From DATKMG01 sp035541995 (lineage in GTDB: Bacteria; Acidobacteriota; Terriglobia; Versatilivoradales; Versatilivoraceae): DNA of 6,311 nucleotides. The position numbers and the translations under genes were made by a program. The number at the start of each line of letters is the position of its first letter. Position 1 is the stretch's first letter. Below are positions 1 to 5,702 of the stretch, piece after piece. The notes below the pieces were generated by a model that saw only the letters and a list, made by a program, of their open reading frames with translations, searched no databases and was not told the DNA's origin. The stretch spans positions 1 through 6,311 of the forward strand of contig DATKMG010000722.1 in NCBI GenBank assembly GCA_035541995.1, written 5' to 3'.

Positions 1-30
1 GCAGGATAATCCGTTAGCGGAGGATATGCT

Positions 31-1374
31 GTGGCCGTCACAGGCAAGAAACCCCATTCACGCGACCTTGTCTCAGCCGTGTTGCTCCTGAAACTCTCGG
101 CCTCGGAGAAGTTGGTCCTCCAGGCGCTTTGCTGGCACTACCCAAACCCATGCCCCTCTGTGGCGCGGATTGCTGCCATGTCAAGCCAGTCGGAGCGCTG
201 GGTGCGTCATTGCCTGCGCAGTCTCCAAAAGAAGGGGCTAATCGAGGTTCATTATCGCCGGGACGGTCAAACCCAGGATACCAATTTCTACACAGTCAAC
301 CCGGACCGCATCCTGATGCAGGCAAGCAAACGCGGCAAGACAACCCGAGCAGGCGGAAGTGAGTTCCTCCCCCGGGGGAACTCAGTTCCGGCTGGGGGGG
401 CGGAAGTGAGTACCCCCAAACAAAGTGCATTAGATAAAGGCACGAAACAAGGCAAGAAGAAACAGAAAGTAATTGAAAATAAAGCTTCTAAACCAACACG
501 CCAGCAGGAACAAGAATCTCCAATCGACGAGAAATATTATCCAAACGAGGAAGCAGTATCCAATCCAGATGTCGCGGAAATCCTGTCGGATTCGCCTTCC
601 GATTTACCGGAAGGTGAACAAATCGAAGACCAGCCTGGACATTTCGACTCCTGCCAGCGAGGACTTGAGGTGGTGAATTCGCAATCGAATAGCCCTACCG
701 ACTCCCAATCCCCCAATTCCGCAGCCCCCTCCCTTCCCGCAGCGCGTAGTGAAAACGTGGCTCCCAGGGCGCTGACCCCGCAGGAAGCGTTCGAGAAAGC
801 GCTTGGGATGGCGCCTCATCCCGGGGAGAAAGACCTAATAAAGGCGTTCGAAATGTGGTGCTCCCATTGCCGGGATTACATCGCACAGGATGTGCTGCAA
901 GCCTTCCAATACTTTTTGAAGGCCTACCCGAACTTAGCGGCCAGCTTCGGGCAACCGATAACGAACTTCTGGCTCACCGGACGAGATGGGAGCCTCATTA
1001 AAGAGATGCAGCGGGGCAAATCCGGCACCGTGACTTCCGCAGTTGCTGCGGACAAGAGCGATAGGAGCGACAAGCCAGCCCAAGTTGAAGAACCGAAGCC
1101 ACTTAACCCTCCATTCGATGTTGATGCCAAGGAATGGAGGCATATGGGGTCGGAGCGGAATTGGGATATGCTCCGCCAATTCTACCATTACCCTGTCCTC
1201 CAAGCATTTGATAACTTCTTCAAAAACAGTGGGATAGACCACAAAGAGGTAGCTCGGCAAACCTTTGTGATGAAACCGGAACTCTGGCCAACACCGGAAG
1301 ATATGCGCGCTGAAGAGGTCAGGTTGGCGGAGCTCAAAGCACTGGAGGCCAGCCAAAGAGGAACGTCAAAATGA
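31..1374 (+). CDS. Winged-helix replication-initiator-like protein (447 aa)
   Basis: Probable DNA-binding replication initiator of phage or plasmid type; this role is inferred from architecture, not from a recognised close homologue. Residues about 20-90 form a winged helix-turn-helix of HTH_36 style: a helical start after K-L-S-A-S-E-K, then P-S-V-A-R-I-A, a recognition helix near W-V-R-H-C-L-R-S-L, and a wing at G-L-I-E-V through F-Y-T-V. Residues about 96-245 are a low-complexity linker, first Lys/Gln-rich, then acidic and Ser/Pro-rich. Residues about 250-325 and 365-430 are helical domains of unknown fold, aromatic-rich (F-E-M-W-C, N-F-W-L, F-Y-H-Y). The GTG start at 31 is chosen because GGAGGA (19-24) sits six bases upstream; an ATG at 26 is out of frame and stops early. 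The end overlaps a downstream ATG as ATGA. Linker DNA carries a repeat cluster. It could instead be a transcriptional regulator. Confidence 0.85.
   Translation: MAVTGKKPHSRDLVSAVLLLKLSASEKLVLQALCWHYPNPCPSVARIAAMSSQSERWVRHCLRSLQKKGLIEVHYRRDGQTQDTNFYTVNPDRILMQASKRGKTTRAGGSEFLPRGNSVPAGGAEVSTPKQSALDKGTKQGKKKQKVIENKASKPTRQQEQESPIDEKYYPNEEAVSNPDVAEILSDSPSDLPEGEQIEDQPGHFDSCQRGLEVVNSQSNSPTDSQSPNSAAPSLPAARSENVAPRALTPQEAFEKALGMAPHPGEKDLIKAFEMWCSHCRDYIAQDVLQAFQYFLKAYPNLAASFGQPITNFWLTGRDGSLIKEMQRGKSGTVTSAVAADKSDRSDKPAQVEEPKPLNPPFDVDAKEWRHMGSERNWDMLRQFYHYPVLQAFDNFFKNSGIDHKEVARQTFVMKPELWPTPEDMRAEEVRLAELKALEASQRGTSK
355..417. repeat. Three iteron-like 16-bp dyad repeats inside the initiator gene
   Basis: Three near-identical 16-mers are visible: GGAAGTGAGTTCCTCC at 355-370 (+), GGAACTGAGTTCCCCC on the minus strand across 389-374, and GGAAGTGAGTACCCCC at 402-417 (+). 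Any two differ at only two positions. Each is itself an imperfect palindrome built on GGAA..TTCC. The first and third copies are read in different codon frames (G-S-E-F-L versus E-V-S-T-P), so a protein repeat does not explain them. Copies one and two together form a 10-bp hairpin (361-370 with 374-383, one G-T pair, three-base loop). The position between the DNA-binding and C-terminal domains, next to AT-rich DNA, matches the plan of the lambda O gene, whose origin iterons lie in the linker. Binding by the host protein is inferred. Confidence 0.6.
421..540. other. AT-rich, purine-rich stretch beside the iterons (possible unwinding element)
   Basis: Directly after the repeat cluster the + strand becomes A-rich and purine-rich; by hand count 421-480 is about 67% A+T and 481-540 about 60%, against the very G+C-rich 353-417. 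It encodes the Lys/Gln-rich part of the linker, which may by itself explain the composition. In lambda-type origins an AT-rich, strand-asymmetric segment follows the iterons and melts first. That role here is an inference from position alone. Confidence 0.3.
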
Positions 1375-1594
1375 AAATGGCCGGATTCGCGGCGAGGTAG
1401 GCAAAATCATCTATACTACCGTTAAAAGAGCGTTGCCGGAGTACTGGGAACAGTGGAAGTGGTACTGAAGCCCCAGTGTGAGCGTTGCGGCACCTGGGGT
1501 GCACGCATCCACCTGCGACGGATGCCTACGCGTCCGGTTCAGCAAAAATACCGCAGTGGCGGGGGGCGTTTGGGGCCGCTGGGGTATACATTAG
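1371..1594 (+). pseudogene. Probable decayed small gene with CxxC motifs
   Basis: A good start region is present: GAGGA at 1358-1362 lies eight bases before an ATG (1371) that overlaps the initiator stop as ATGA, the usual sign of translational coupling. The frame from that ATG stops after nine codons. Protein-like sequence continues in other frames. From 1391 a second frame gives G-E-V-G-K-I-I-Y...L-P-E-Y-W-E-Q-W-K-W-Y before TGA at 1466. From 1465 a third frame gives L-K-P-Q-C-E-R-C-G-T-W-G. From about 1514 the second frame gives C-D-G-C-L-R, ending at 1592. Joined by small indels these would make a short protein with two CxxC pairs, like a zinc ribbon. I do not recognise the family. Alternatives are a genuine nine-residue peptide, a programmed shift, or non-coding DNA. 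Confidence 0.35.
1471..1499. repeat. Hairpin in the gap between convergent genes
   Basis: CCCCAG (1471-1476) pairs with CTGGGG (1494-1499), and the inner GTG (1478-1480) pairs with CAC (1491-1493) past one bulged T, giving a nine-pair stem with a ten-base loop. No T-run follows on either strand, so it is not a standard intrinsic terminator, although it lies between the convergent gene ends at 1374 and 1627. It overlaps the CxxC-coding remnant, which may be the better explanation of the sequence. Confidence 0.3.
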
Positions 1595-1626
1595 CCAGGT
1601 CTTCATTCAACACTGCTTGATGAAAT

Positions 1627-2628
1627 TCACGTCGTGTCATCTTCCCGTAGCGCGTTCTTATACGCAGCAACGTCTTCTTCCGACAAGTCGTCCCCAAGGT
1701 CATGTGAATGAAGGGTGGATTTGAATTCGGACCAATACCCCTCGTCTTGGTCAGAATGGGAAGACGCTAAAATGTTCGCTGCCTCCTCCTCAGTTATCGA
1801 ACCGTCAAGGCATTTCTCATAATCATCCTCCCCCTCGAATTTCCTTAGATGATTGGCAAGAGTCTCACTAGCCACAAGGTGCGGTCTTCTTTGCATCTTC
1901 CTAGCAGGAGAGAGGTTCTTTTCTGGGGGGATTCGAAAGCCGTGTGTTTCCATTTTACTGATAACTTCTTTAGATGTTTCGCCTTCGTAGTTAATTGCTT
2001 CCCCATCTGGGCTGATTTTACCTTGTTTAAGACACGAAGTTGGGTCTGCTTTAATGATTTGTCGAACCTTGTCTGTTAATTTCACAACCACCCTGACCTT
2101 GCCTTCGTTTTCTTTCGTGGTTACGGTGACACTTTGAATGCCAGCTGCTTCTTGTTCCTTGGGGTCAAGCATAACAACCAATTCGTGTGTTTCCTGCCCC
2201 TCGAGTCCGCTTGATGATATTTTCGCGCTTTTTCTGCGCACAAGTTTAACAAAGTCGATGAGCTCGTTCACGCTGGCGTTTCTCCGATTTCGATAAACCC
2301 GAAAAACTATATAACCCTCCTCATGTGTTTTGACGTAATTTATCACTCTTCTGAGAATCCCCAACAATTTCCTGCTGATTTTGTGTTGCATTTCTCCCCG
2401 CTTCCTAGGGCTATATGATTGCGCCACCCCCGAGCGAATCGAGCTCTTGGGGAACGGTATTGTATCGGGTGGTGGCAGGAACTGCAACCCTACCTTTTCA
2501 AACAGGTTGCGGGACAACCACTTTAGCGACTGCCGAGGCTTTGGGTTTTTTCCGGTGTCGGCCACATTCACCGGAGTCTCTTCGTCCGGCGGCTTGAGAA
2601 GCGAACCAAACAAAGCCTCTTTAAGCAT
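1627..2628 (-). CDS. Unrecognised charged protein (333 aa)
   Basis: I do not recognise a family. The frame is open for 333 residues from an ATG at 2628 to TGA at 1627, and its composition looks like a true protein: few Cys, many Lys/Arg/Glu/Asp, and alternating helical and beta-like runs. About residues 1-70 are Pro-rich and probably flexible. A strongly basic part follows (R-K-L-L-G-I-L-R-R and V-Y-R-N-R-R), then a mixed region with a likely beta pattern (S-V-T-V-T-T, V-R-V-V-V-K-L). The last 70 or so residues are acidic (D-Y-E-K, E-E-E-A, D-Q-D-E, D-L-S-E-E-D). No signal peptide or membrane segment is seen, so it is probably cytoplasmic. The ribosome site is weak (AACAAG just upstream). The DNA looks richer in A+T than the neighbouring genes, which could mean transfer. 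It converges on the initiator gene. Confidence 0.7.
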   Translation of the reverse strand: MLKEALFGSLLKPPDEETPVNVADTGKNPKPRQSLKWLSRNLFEKVGLQFLPPPDTIPFPKSSIRSGVAQSYSPRKRGEMQHKISRKLLGILRRVINYVKTHEEGYIVFRVYRNRRNASVNELIDFVKLVRRKSAKISSSGLEGQETHELVVMLDPKEQEAAGIQSVTVTTKENEGKVRVVVKLTDKVRQIIKADPTSCLKQGKISPDGEAINYEGETSKEVISKMETHGFRIPPEKNLSPARKMQRRPHLVASETLANHLRKFEGEDDYEKCLDGSITEEEAANILASSHSDQDEGYWSEFKSTLHSHDLGDDLSEEDVAAYKNALREDDTT

Positions 2629-2927
2629 CTTGTTTTCATATGTTTATTGTGGTGTCCATGGTTCGGCCAATGTATGAATCAGAAGCAATCAGAAATAAGT
2701 CAAATATTCTCATGAGCTTATCGACAAAACCATCTTCCGCCCCAATGAGCAACCATGATTTTATTGAAGTAAACACCATCCTTTCAATATTTTACCTGGA
2801 TATTGATTTTCATTTGGGCAGAATTGCTCTGATTCCTAGCATCTACCATTTGGGCCGGTCGTGCAGGCTGATGTTGTGGGTGGTTCGGCGCCAGCAAGAC
2901 CCCGGGGAGACCACAAAACGCTATTCA

Positions 2928-2941
2928 GTGGATTTTCCACA
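2928..2941. repeat. Short palindrome with a DnaA-box-like 9-mer
   Basis: GTGGA (2928-2932) and TCCAC (2936-2940) are inverted around TTT. The same bases contain TTTTCCACA (2933-2941), which fits the loose DnaA-box pattern TTWTNCACA. A weaker relative, ATTTCCACA, occurs at 3148-3156. Two such words in 550 bases can arise by chance, and no cluster of boxes is present. Confidence 0.25.
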
Positions 2942-3061
2942 TAGAAGGGGTTTTTAGGCGGGGTTGGTTTTCGGAGCTGTCTTGGCCCGTCCGGAGCGGC
3001 AGCGTTAATCCTGGGGCATCCTGGCGCGACTGTGACCCATCTCCATGATTTACTGCGAGAT

Positions 3062-3078
3062 ACTCATGATATATGAGT
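3062..3078. repeat. Operator-like inverted repeat
   Basis: ACTCAT (3062-3067) and ATGAGT (3073-3078) form a perfect six-base inverted repeat around GATAT, in an AT-rich patch about 100 bases upstream of the GIY-YIG promoter. Size and symmetry suit a dimeric repressor site, but only one copy is seen and no regulator can be assigned. Confidence 0.25.
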
Positions 3079-3176
3079 TGACTGTTGATATGCAGGTCTC
3101 CAGGCATTTGTGACCCCCTTGGGTTGGGGAATCTGCTTCCGGCAAGTATTTCCACACGGAAAATCACCATAACTTA

Positions 3177-3205
3177 TTGATGCTGTGGTATTAATTGTTC
3201 ATAAT
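3177..3205 (+). promoter_or_regulatory. Sigma70-like promoter for the GIY-YIG gene
   Basis: TTGATG (3177-3182) and CATAAT (3200-3205) match the -35 and -10 consensus at four and five of six positions, with an ideal 17-base spacer. Transcription would start near 3212. This would place the GTG at 3185 inside the promoter and so argues that the gene starts at a later codon. Confidence 0.5.
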
Positions 3206-3238
3206 GAAACCGGAGGAAAGCCGGCAAACGCTGGAGTA

Positions 3239-3706
3239 ATGCTGGGATTCGGACAAATGGGTCTTGAGCCAAAACCCGGGACATACGCGCTGGTCCTTAC
3301 CTGTTCGGCCGATTTTGATACTCAAATTGGGCGCCTGGGAACAATGCGGCTACAGCCCGGGTATTATGTCTACCTGGGGAGCGCCTTGGGGCCTGGCGGC
3401 CTGCGTGCCCGGATTACCCACCACCAGAAGCTGTCCCCGCGGCCCCACTGGCACATTGACTACCTGCGGGCGCATTGCCGGGTTCGCTGTATCTGGTTTA
3501 GCTACGGTACGCGGCGATGTGAGCACCAATGGGCGCGCGTGATACAGGCGATGAGTGGCGCAGAGATTCATCTCCTCGGGTTTGGCGCCTCAGATTGCGG
3601 TTGTCGGTCGCACCTTTACTTCTTCAGGCGTTGCCCATCACAGAGCAGCTTTCAGCAAGGCTTGAAATCCCTGGTCAGGCGACACCCTCCGGTGGAGGAA
3701 ATCTAG
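3239..3706 (+). CDS. Stand-alone DUF123 GIY-YIG nuclease-family protein (155 aa)
   Basis: Member of the DUF123 branch of the GIY-YIG nuclease superfamily. Using the ATG at 3239, residues 14-16 (G-T-Y) and 41-48 (G-Y-Y-V-Y-L-G-S) are the counterparts of the GIY and YIG strands. The family signature continues with A-L-G-P-G-G-L-R-A-R-I (49-59), W-H-I-D-Y-L (71-76), C-E (94-95) and D-C-G-C-R-S-H-L (119-126). The domain fills nearly the whole protein. Known relatives occur alone or fused to endonuclease III; the substrate is not established, and a role in DNA processing or repair is inferred. The frame is open from GTG 3185, but the promoter-like sequence makes that start unlikely. ATG 3239 has GGAG very close upstream, and ATG 3257 has GGGA nine bases upstream and is equally plausible. 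The gene is monocistronic, with no repair gene beside it. Confidence 0.88.
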   Translation: MLGFGQMGLEPKPGTYALVLTCSADFDTQIGRLGTMRLQPGYYVYLGSALGPGGLRARITHHQKLSPRPHWHIDYLRAHCRVRCIWFSYGTRRCEHQWARVIQAMSGAEIHLLGFGASDCGCRSHLYFFRRCPSQSSFQQGLKSLVRRHPPVEEI

Positions 3707-3820
3707 CCTGGCAAATAGAGTCGTGTGCCTCAAGGCGGACCATTTTGCAGGATTGCCGGGAACCCAATGGGACCTGCTCCAGTGAAAGGCTGGAATCTGC
3801 TTGCCATTTGCTGGTCCAGT

Positions 3821-4033
3821 TTATGATTGCACCCTAACCCGAAAGCGCTTCAGGACGGGGGTCTGCCTGCGGCAATCTCTCATGCATTTCCGGATAACAT
3901 GGCCAAAGCTGGCCATCAGTTTCTCGACACCGCGACGGGCCACGCTGTCGTTCCGGATGTCGGAGGGACCGTACAAACTGATGTGAAGCTCGTCCCAGAG
4001 GACCAGCTTCGTCGAGGGAGTCGTCCTCGGCAT
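3821..4033 (-). CDS. Small conserved-looking protein with W-D-E-L-H motif (70 aa)
   Basis: The start is decided by the ribosome site: on the minus strand AAGGAG (4044-4039) lies five bases before the ATG at 4033, whereas the in-frame GTG at 4039 overlaps that site. The protein runs from M-P-R-T-T-P to R-V-R-V-Q-S and is basic. It has a motif V-L-W-D-E-L-H-I-S-L near residue 10, then R-R-G-V-E-K-L and a basic helix I-R-K-C-M-R-D-C-R-R, ending in a beta-like R-F-R-V-R-V. From memory it resembles short uncharacterised proteins of Planctomycetota and Verrucomicrobiota with an E-L-H-V motif and a C-terminal R-V-R-V-type strand; their function is not known to me. It is last of three genes in a row on this strand, 106 bases after the preceding gene. 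No membrane segment is visible. Confidence 0.6.
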   Translation of the reverse strand: MPRTTPSTKLVLWDELHISLYGPSDIRNDSVARRGVEKLMASFGHVIRKCMRDCRRQTPVLKRFRVRVQS

Positions 4034-4038
4034 TGTCA

Positions 4039-4044
4039 CTCCTT
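4039..4044 (-). promoter_or_regulatory. Ribosome binding site AAGGAG for the 70-aa gene
   Basis: AAGGAG is read on the minus strand five bases before ATG 4033. It is a near-complete Shine-Dalgarno match and rules out the overlapping in-frame GTG at 4039 as start. Confidence 0.65.
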
Positions 4045-4119
4045 TTGTCTGGTGATTAGTTGGCGGGCAAGAAGTTTGGCGACGGCGCTACCTTCGGTCG
4101 GGTTTCACGTCGTGGGTTC

Positions 4120-4143
4120 GTAGGTTAAGCGAGACAAACCTAC
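4120..4143. repeat. Seven-bp hairpin over the end of the small gene
   Basis: GTAGGTT (4120-4126) pairs with AACCTAC (4137-4143) around a ten-base loop, and it covers the TAG stop (4142-4140) of the small minus-strand gene. No T-run follows on the minus strand, so it is at best a weak terminator or an RNA-processing structure that limits transcription into the 70-residue gene. Confidence 0.3.
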
Positions 4144-4409
4144 CCTCTATCGAGGTCCATTTCGTGGCGAATCCGCATCCATTCCAGGTCAACCCTAGGG
4201 TCGGCTTTCTCAGCAGATTTGAGGGCTTCGGCTTTGTCAGCGGCTTCGCCTTTCCAGACAAGAAACTCGTGTTGCCCTGGCCGGCGTTCGGCTGGCGGGC
4301 CTGAAATGGCTTCGATATCACCGCTGACAGTTTCGATGACTTTCCAGTTGGCCATGGGGTTATCAATGTTCCTTGCGATGGATTCCACCAGAGTCGGGAA
4401 GGAGCCCAC
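4140..4409 (-). CDS. Small unrecognised protein following the TIR gene (89 aa)
   Basis: I do not recognise a family. The reading frame begins at GTG 4409, only 19 bases after the TIR gene stop (4431-4429), and ends at TAG 4142-4140. A second in-frame start, ATG 4355 (M-A-N-W-K-V), would give 71 residues. Neither has a strong ribosome site (a TGGA lies just before the GTG, an AAGGA too far before the ATG), which fits translational coupling to the upstream gene. Visible parts are a beta-like W-K-V-I-E-T-V, a G-P-P-A-E-R-R-P-G-Q turn, E-F-L-V-W-K-G, then a charged helix rich in Ala, Glu and Lys (A-D-K-A-E-A-L-K-S-A-E-K), and an acidic end. It is soluble, with no Cys. A regulator or partner of the TIR protein is possible, but that rests on position only. 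An overlapping frame (4510-4088) has less protein-like composition. Confidence 0.55.
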   Translation of the reverse strand: MGSFPTLVESIARNIDNPMANWKVIETVSGDIEAISGPPAERRPGQHEFLVWKGEAADKAEALKSAEKADPRVDLEWMRIRHEMDLDRG

Positions 4410-4428
4410 GATTCCATGCCATTAGAGC

Positions 4429-5538
4429 TCAAGGTCGTTGCGTGCTTTCTGCTTTGAGGTCCCGCAATAACCGTTCCAACGACTTCTGGTATTGGTCGTG
4501 GTCTTTCCAAGCCTGGAAGTCACCGATGTGGCGCACGCGACGGAGGCTGGCGGCCCAAGCTTGGTCGGTTTCCATTACGGCGTCATCCAGGCGGATGGGG
4601 AAAAGGACCAGTTTGCTCTGCTTACGTTCTTTCTCCAGCGCCGCTTCCACCTCTTCTTCTACCCATGGGCTGCGAATCGAGTCTTCCGATAGAACCACCA
4701 TGAGTTTGTCATAGATGCGAATGGATTCGTCGATGCGCGTTCGGAACTTGTCGCCAATCTTCAAGTCTTCGGGCGCGAACCAGCAGCGCACGCCTTTCTG
4801 CTGAAGGTCAGAATGTAGCCGCTGGGCGAAGGTGTCGTCCTGGCTCGAATAGCTAATGAAACAGGAATAGAACTCTATGGGGTTTCGCGCCAGCGCCTTC
4901 GCGTAGACGATGAAGTCTTCAGGCACGCCGCAGCCACGTAGGAAGACTTCGGGAATGTTGCCGTTGGATTTGTAAATTGTGTCAATACCGACGCTTGAAG
5001 GACCTTGGTGACGGACAGTTTCAAGCCCAATTGCAACGCTAAGGTCAATATTGATGAGAGTATTGTCACCCATTACAGAACCACCCAGGTTCGCGCCGGT
5101 GAGGTTTGTATGTCGGAAGATTGCCCCAAGGAGGTTTGCATCTGTCAGACTCACGCCCACGACCTCTGCTTGGCTTAGGTCCGAGTGGCGCAGGTCTGCC
5201 GAGTGGAGATTAGTCCCCGTGACATCCGCCCCCCTTAAATCTACCTCGCGTATATCCGCTCGGGTAAGTTCAGCCCCGGAAAGCCTGGCCGCTGTTAATA
5301 TCGCTCTGAGCATGTTCGTCCCGGTGAGAATCGCCCCTTGAAAGTTGGTCGCGTCGAGGTTAGACCAGCTCAGGTCTGAGCCGAATAGATTGGCTTGCTG
5401 GAAGTTCGCACCTGGGAAGTTATTCCTTGCGAAACTGGCCTCGCAAAGGTCTGGCAGTATGTCCGGACTCTGTTCCCTCCACTCATTCCATGCTTTCACG
5501 CCTTGCTGGAGAATCTTGAGGTGTTCTGGGTTGGCCAT
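4429..5538 (-). CDS. Pentapeptide-repeat protein with C-terminal TIR domain (369 aa)
   Basis: TIR-domain protein, probably cytoplasmic. About residues 31-155 are some 25 uninterrupted pentapeptide repeats, with a hydrophobic centre (Leu, Phe, Ile, Val or Met) at every fifth position (31, 36, 41 and so on) and Ala/Gly/Asn/Asp around it; such repeats fold as a right-handed square beta-helix. A linker follows (H-Q-G-P-S-S-V-G-I-D, F-L-R-G-C-G-V-P-E). The TIR domain spans about 224-365: S-C-F-I-S-Y-S-S-Q-D (225-234), G-V-R-C-W-F-A-P-E-D (249-258) with the BB-loop region, S-P-W-V-E-E-E (290-296) and L-F-P-I-R-L-D-D (312-319). Glu296, four residues after Trp292, fits the catalytic glutamate of NAD-hydrolysing TIR domains. 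Many bacterial TIRs cleave or cyclise NAD, often in phage defence; activity here is inferred. ATG 5538 is preceded by AGGG at suitable spacing. Confidence 0.92.
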   Translation of the reverse strand: MANPEHLKILQQGVKAWNEWREQSPDILPDLCEASFARNNFPGANFQQANLFGSDLSWSNLDATNFQGAILTGTNMLRAILTAARLSGAELTRADIREVDLRGADVTGTNLHSADLRHSDLSQAEVVGVSLTDANLLGAIFRHTNLTGANLGGSVMGDNTLINIDLSVAIGLETVRHQGPSSVGIDTIYKSNGNIPEVFLRGCGVPEDFIVYAKALARNPIEFYSCFISYSSQDDTFAQRLHSDLQQKGVRCWFAPEDLKIGDKFRTRIDESIRIYDKLMVVLSEDSIRSPWVEEEVEAALEKERKQSKLVLFPIRLDDAVMETDQAWAASLRRVRHIGDFQAWKDHDQYQKSLERLLRDLKAESTQRP

Positions 5539-5643
5539 GTTTTGAACCCTGCTATCGACAGTTGGAGGCCAATCTTCGCACGGGAAGAGAATTGTGAAGA
5601 GTGAACGACGAATTCTGGATGGTCAGAAATTGGGAGGGTGTGA

Positions 5644-5668
5644 CGCAGGCCCGTTCTGGAGGCCTGCG
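5644..5668. repeat. Eight-bp perfect hairpin in the divergent gap
   Basis: CGCAGGCC (5644-5651) pairs exactly with GGCCTGCG (5661-5668) around a nine-base loop. No T-run follows in either direction, so it is unlikely to be an intrinsic terminator. A binding site, a small-RNA stem or a transcript leader structure are all possible. Confidence 0.4.
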
Positions 5669-5702
5669 GTTCATCCCCAATCGTCAACAAGGAGCTACCG
5701 AC

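Larger units (their letters stand above)
2629..3176. other. Long gap without a convincing gene
   Basis: About 550 bases separate the start of the 333-residue gene from the promoter of the GIY-YIG gene. The open frames here (for example 2640-2957 on + and 3170-2925 on -) lack a good ribosome site and give composition unlike a folded protein. The left part (2640-2830) is AT-rich and probably contains the promoter of the minus-strand gene; a TTGACT lies on the minus strand at 2703-2698, but no matching -10 element is clear. The right part is G+C-rich and holds two short palindromes listed separately. I see no tRNA, rRNA, CRISPR repeat or terminator. Confidence 0.5.

Noticed and set aside
355..417. 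CRISPR array reading of the repeats
   Set aside because: Copies are only 16 bp, one is inverted, spacers are unequal and short, and they lie within a coding frame.
934..1356. 140-codon minus-strand frame opposite the initiator gene
   Set aside because: It lies wholly antisense to a well-supported gene and has no ribosome site or recognisable motif; it is a shadow of the initiator codon pattern.
2640..2957. 105-codon plus-strand frame in the long gap
   Set aside because: No ribosome site, no motif, and its start overlaps the likely promoter area of the minus-strand gene.
2925..3170. 81-codon minus-strand frame upstream of the GIY-YIG gene
   Set aside because: Low-complexity, Pro/Ser/Gln-rich product without recognisable motif or strong ribosome site.
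4111..4143. GGTTCG word and stem resembling part of a tRNA T-arm
   Set aside because: No acceptor, D or anticodon arms can be built around it, so it is not a tRNA.
4088..4510. 140-codon minus-strand frame overlapping the TIR end and the small gene
   Set aside because: Its composition is unlike a folded protein and it overlaps the conserved TIR C-terminus; the frame at 4409-4140 is more convincing.
5051..5341. Repetitive plus-strand frame rich in R, V, A and P
   Set aside because: It is the antisense image of the pentapeptide-repeat coding DNA, whose 15-base period makes regular open frames.
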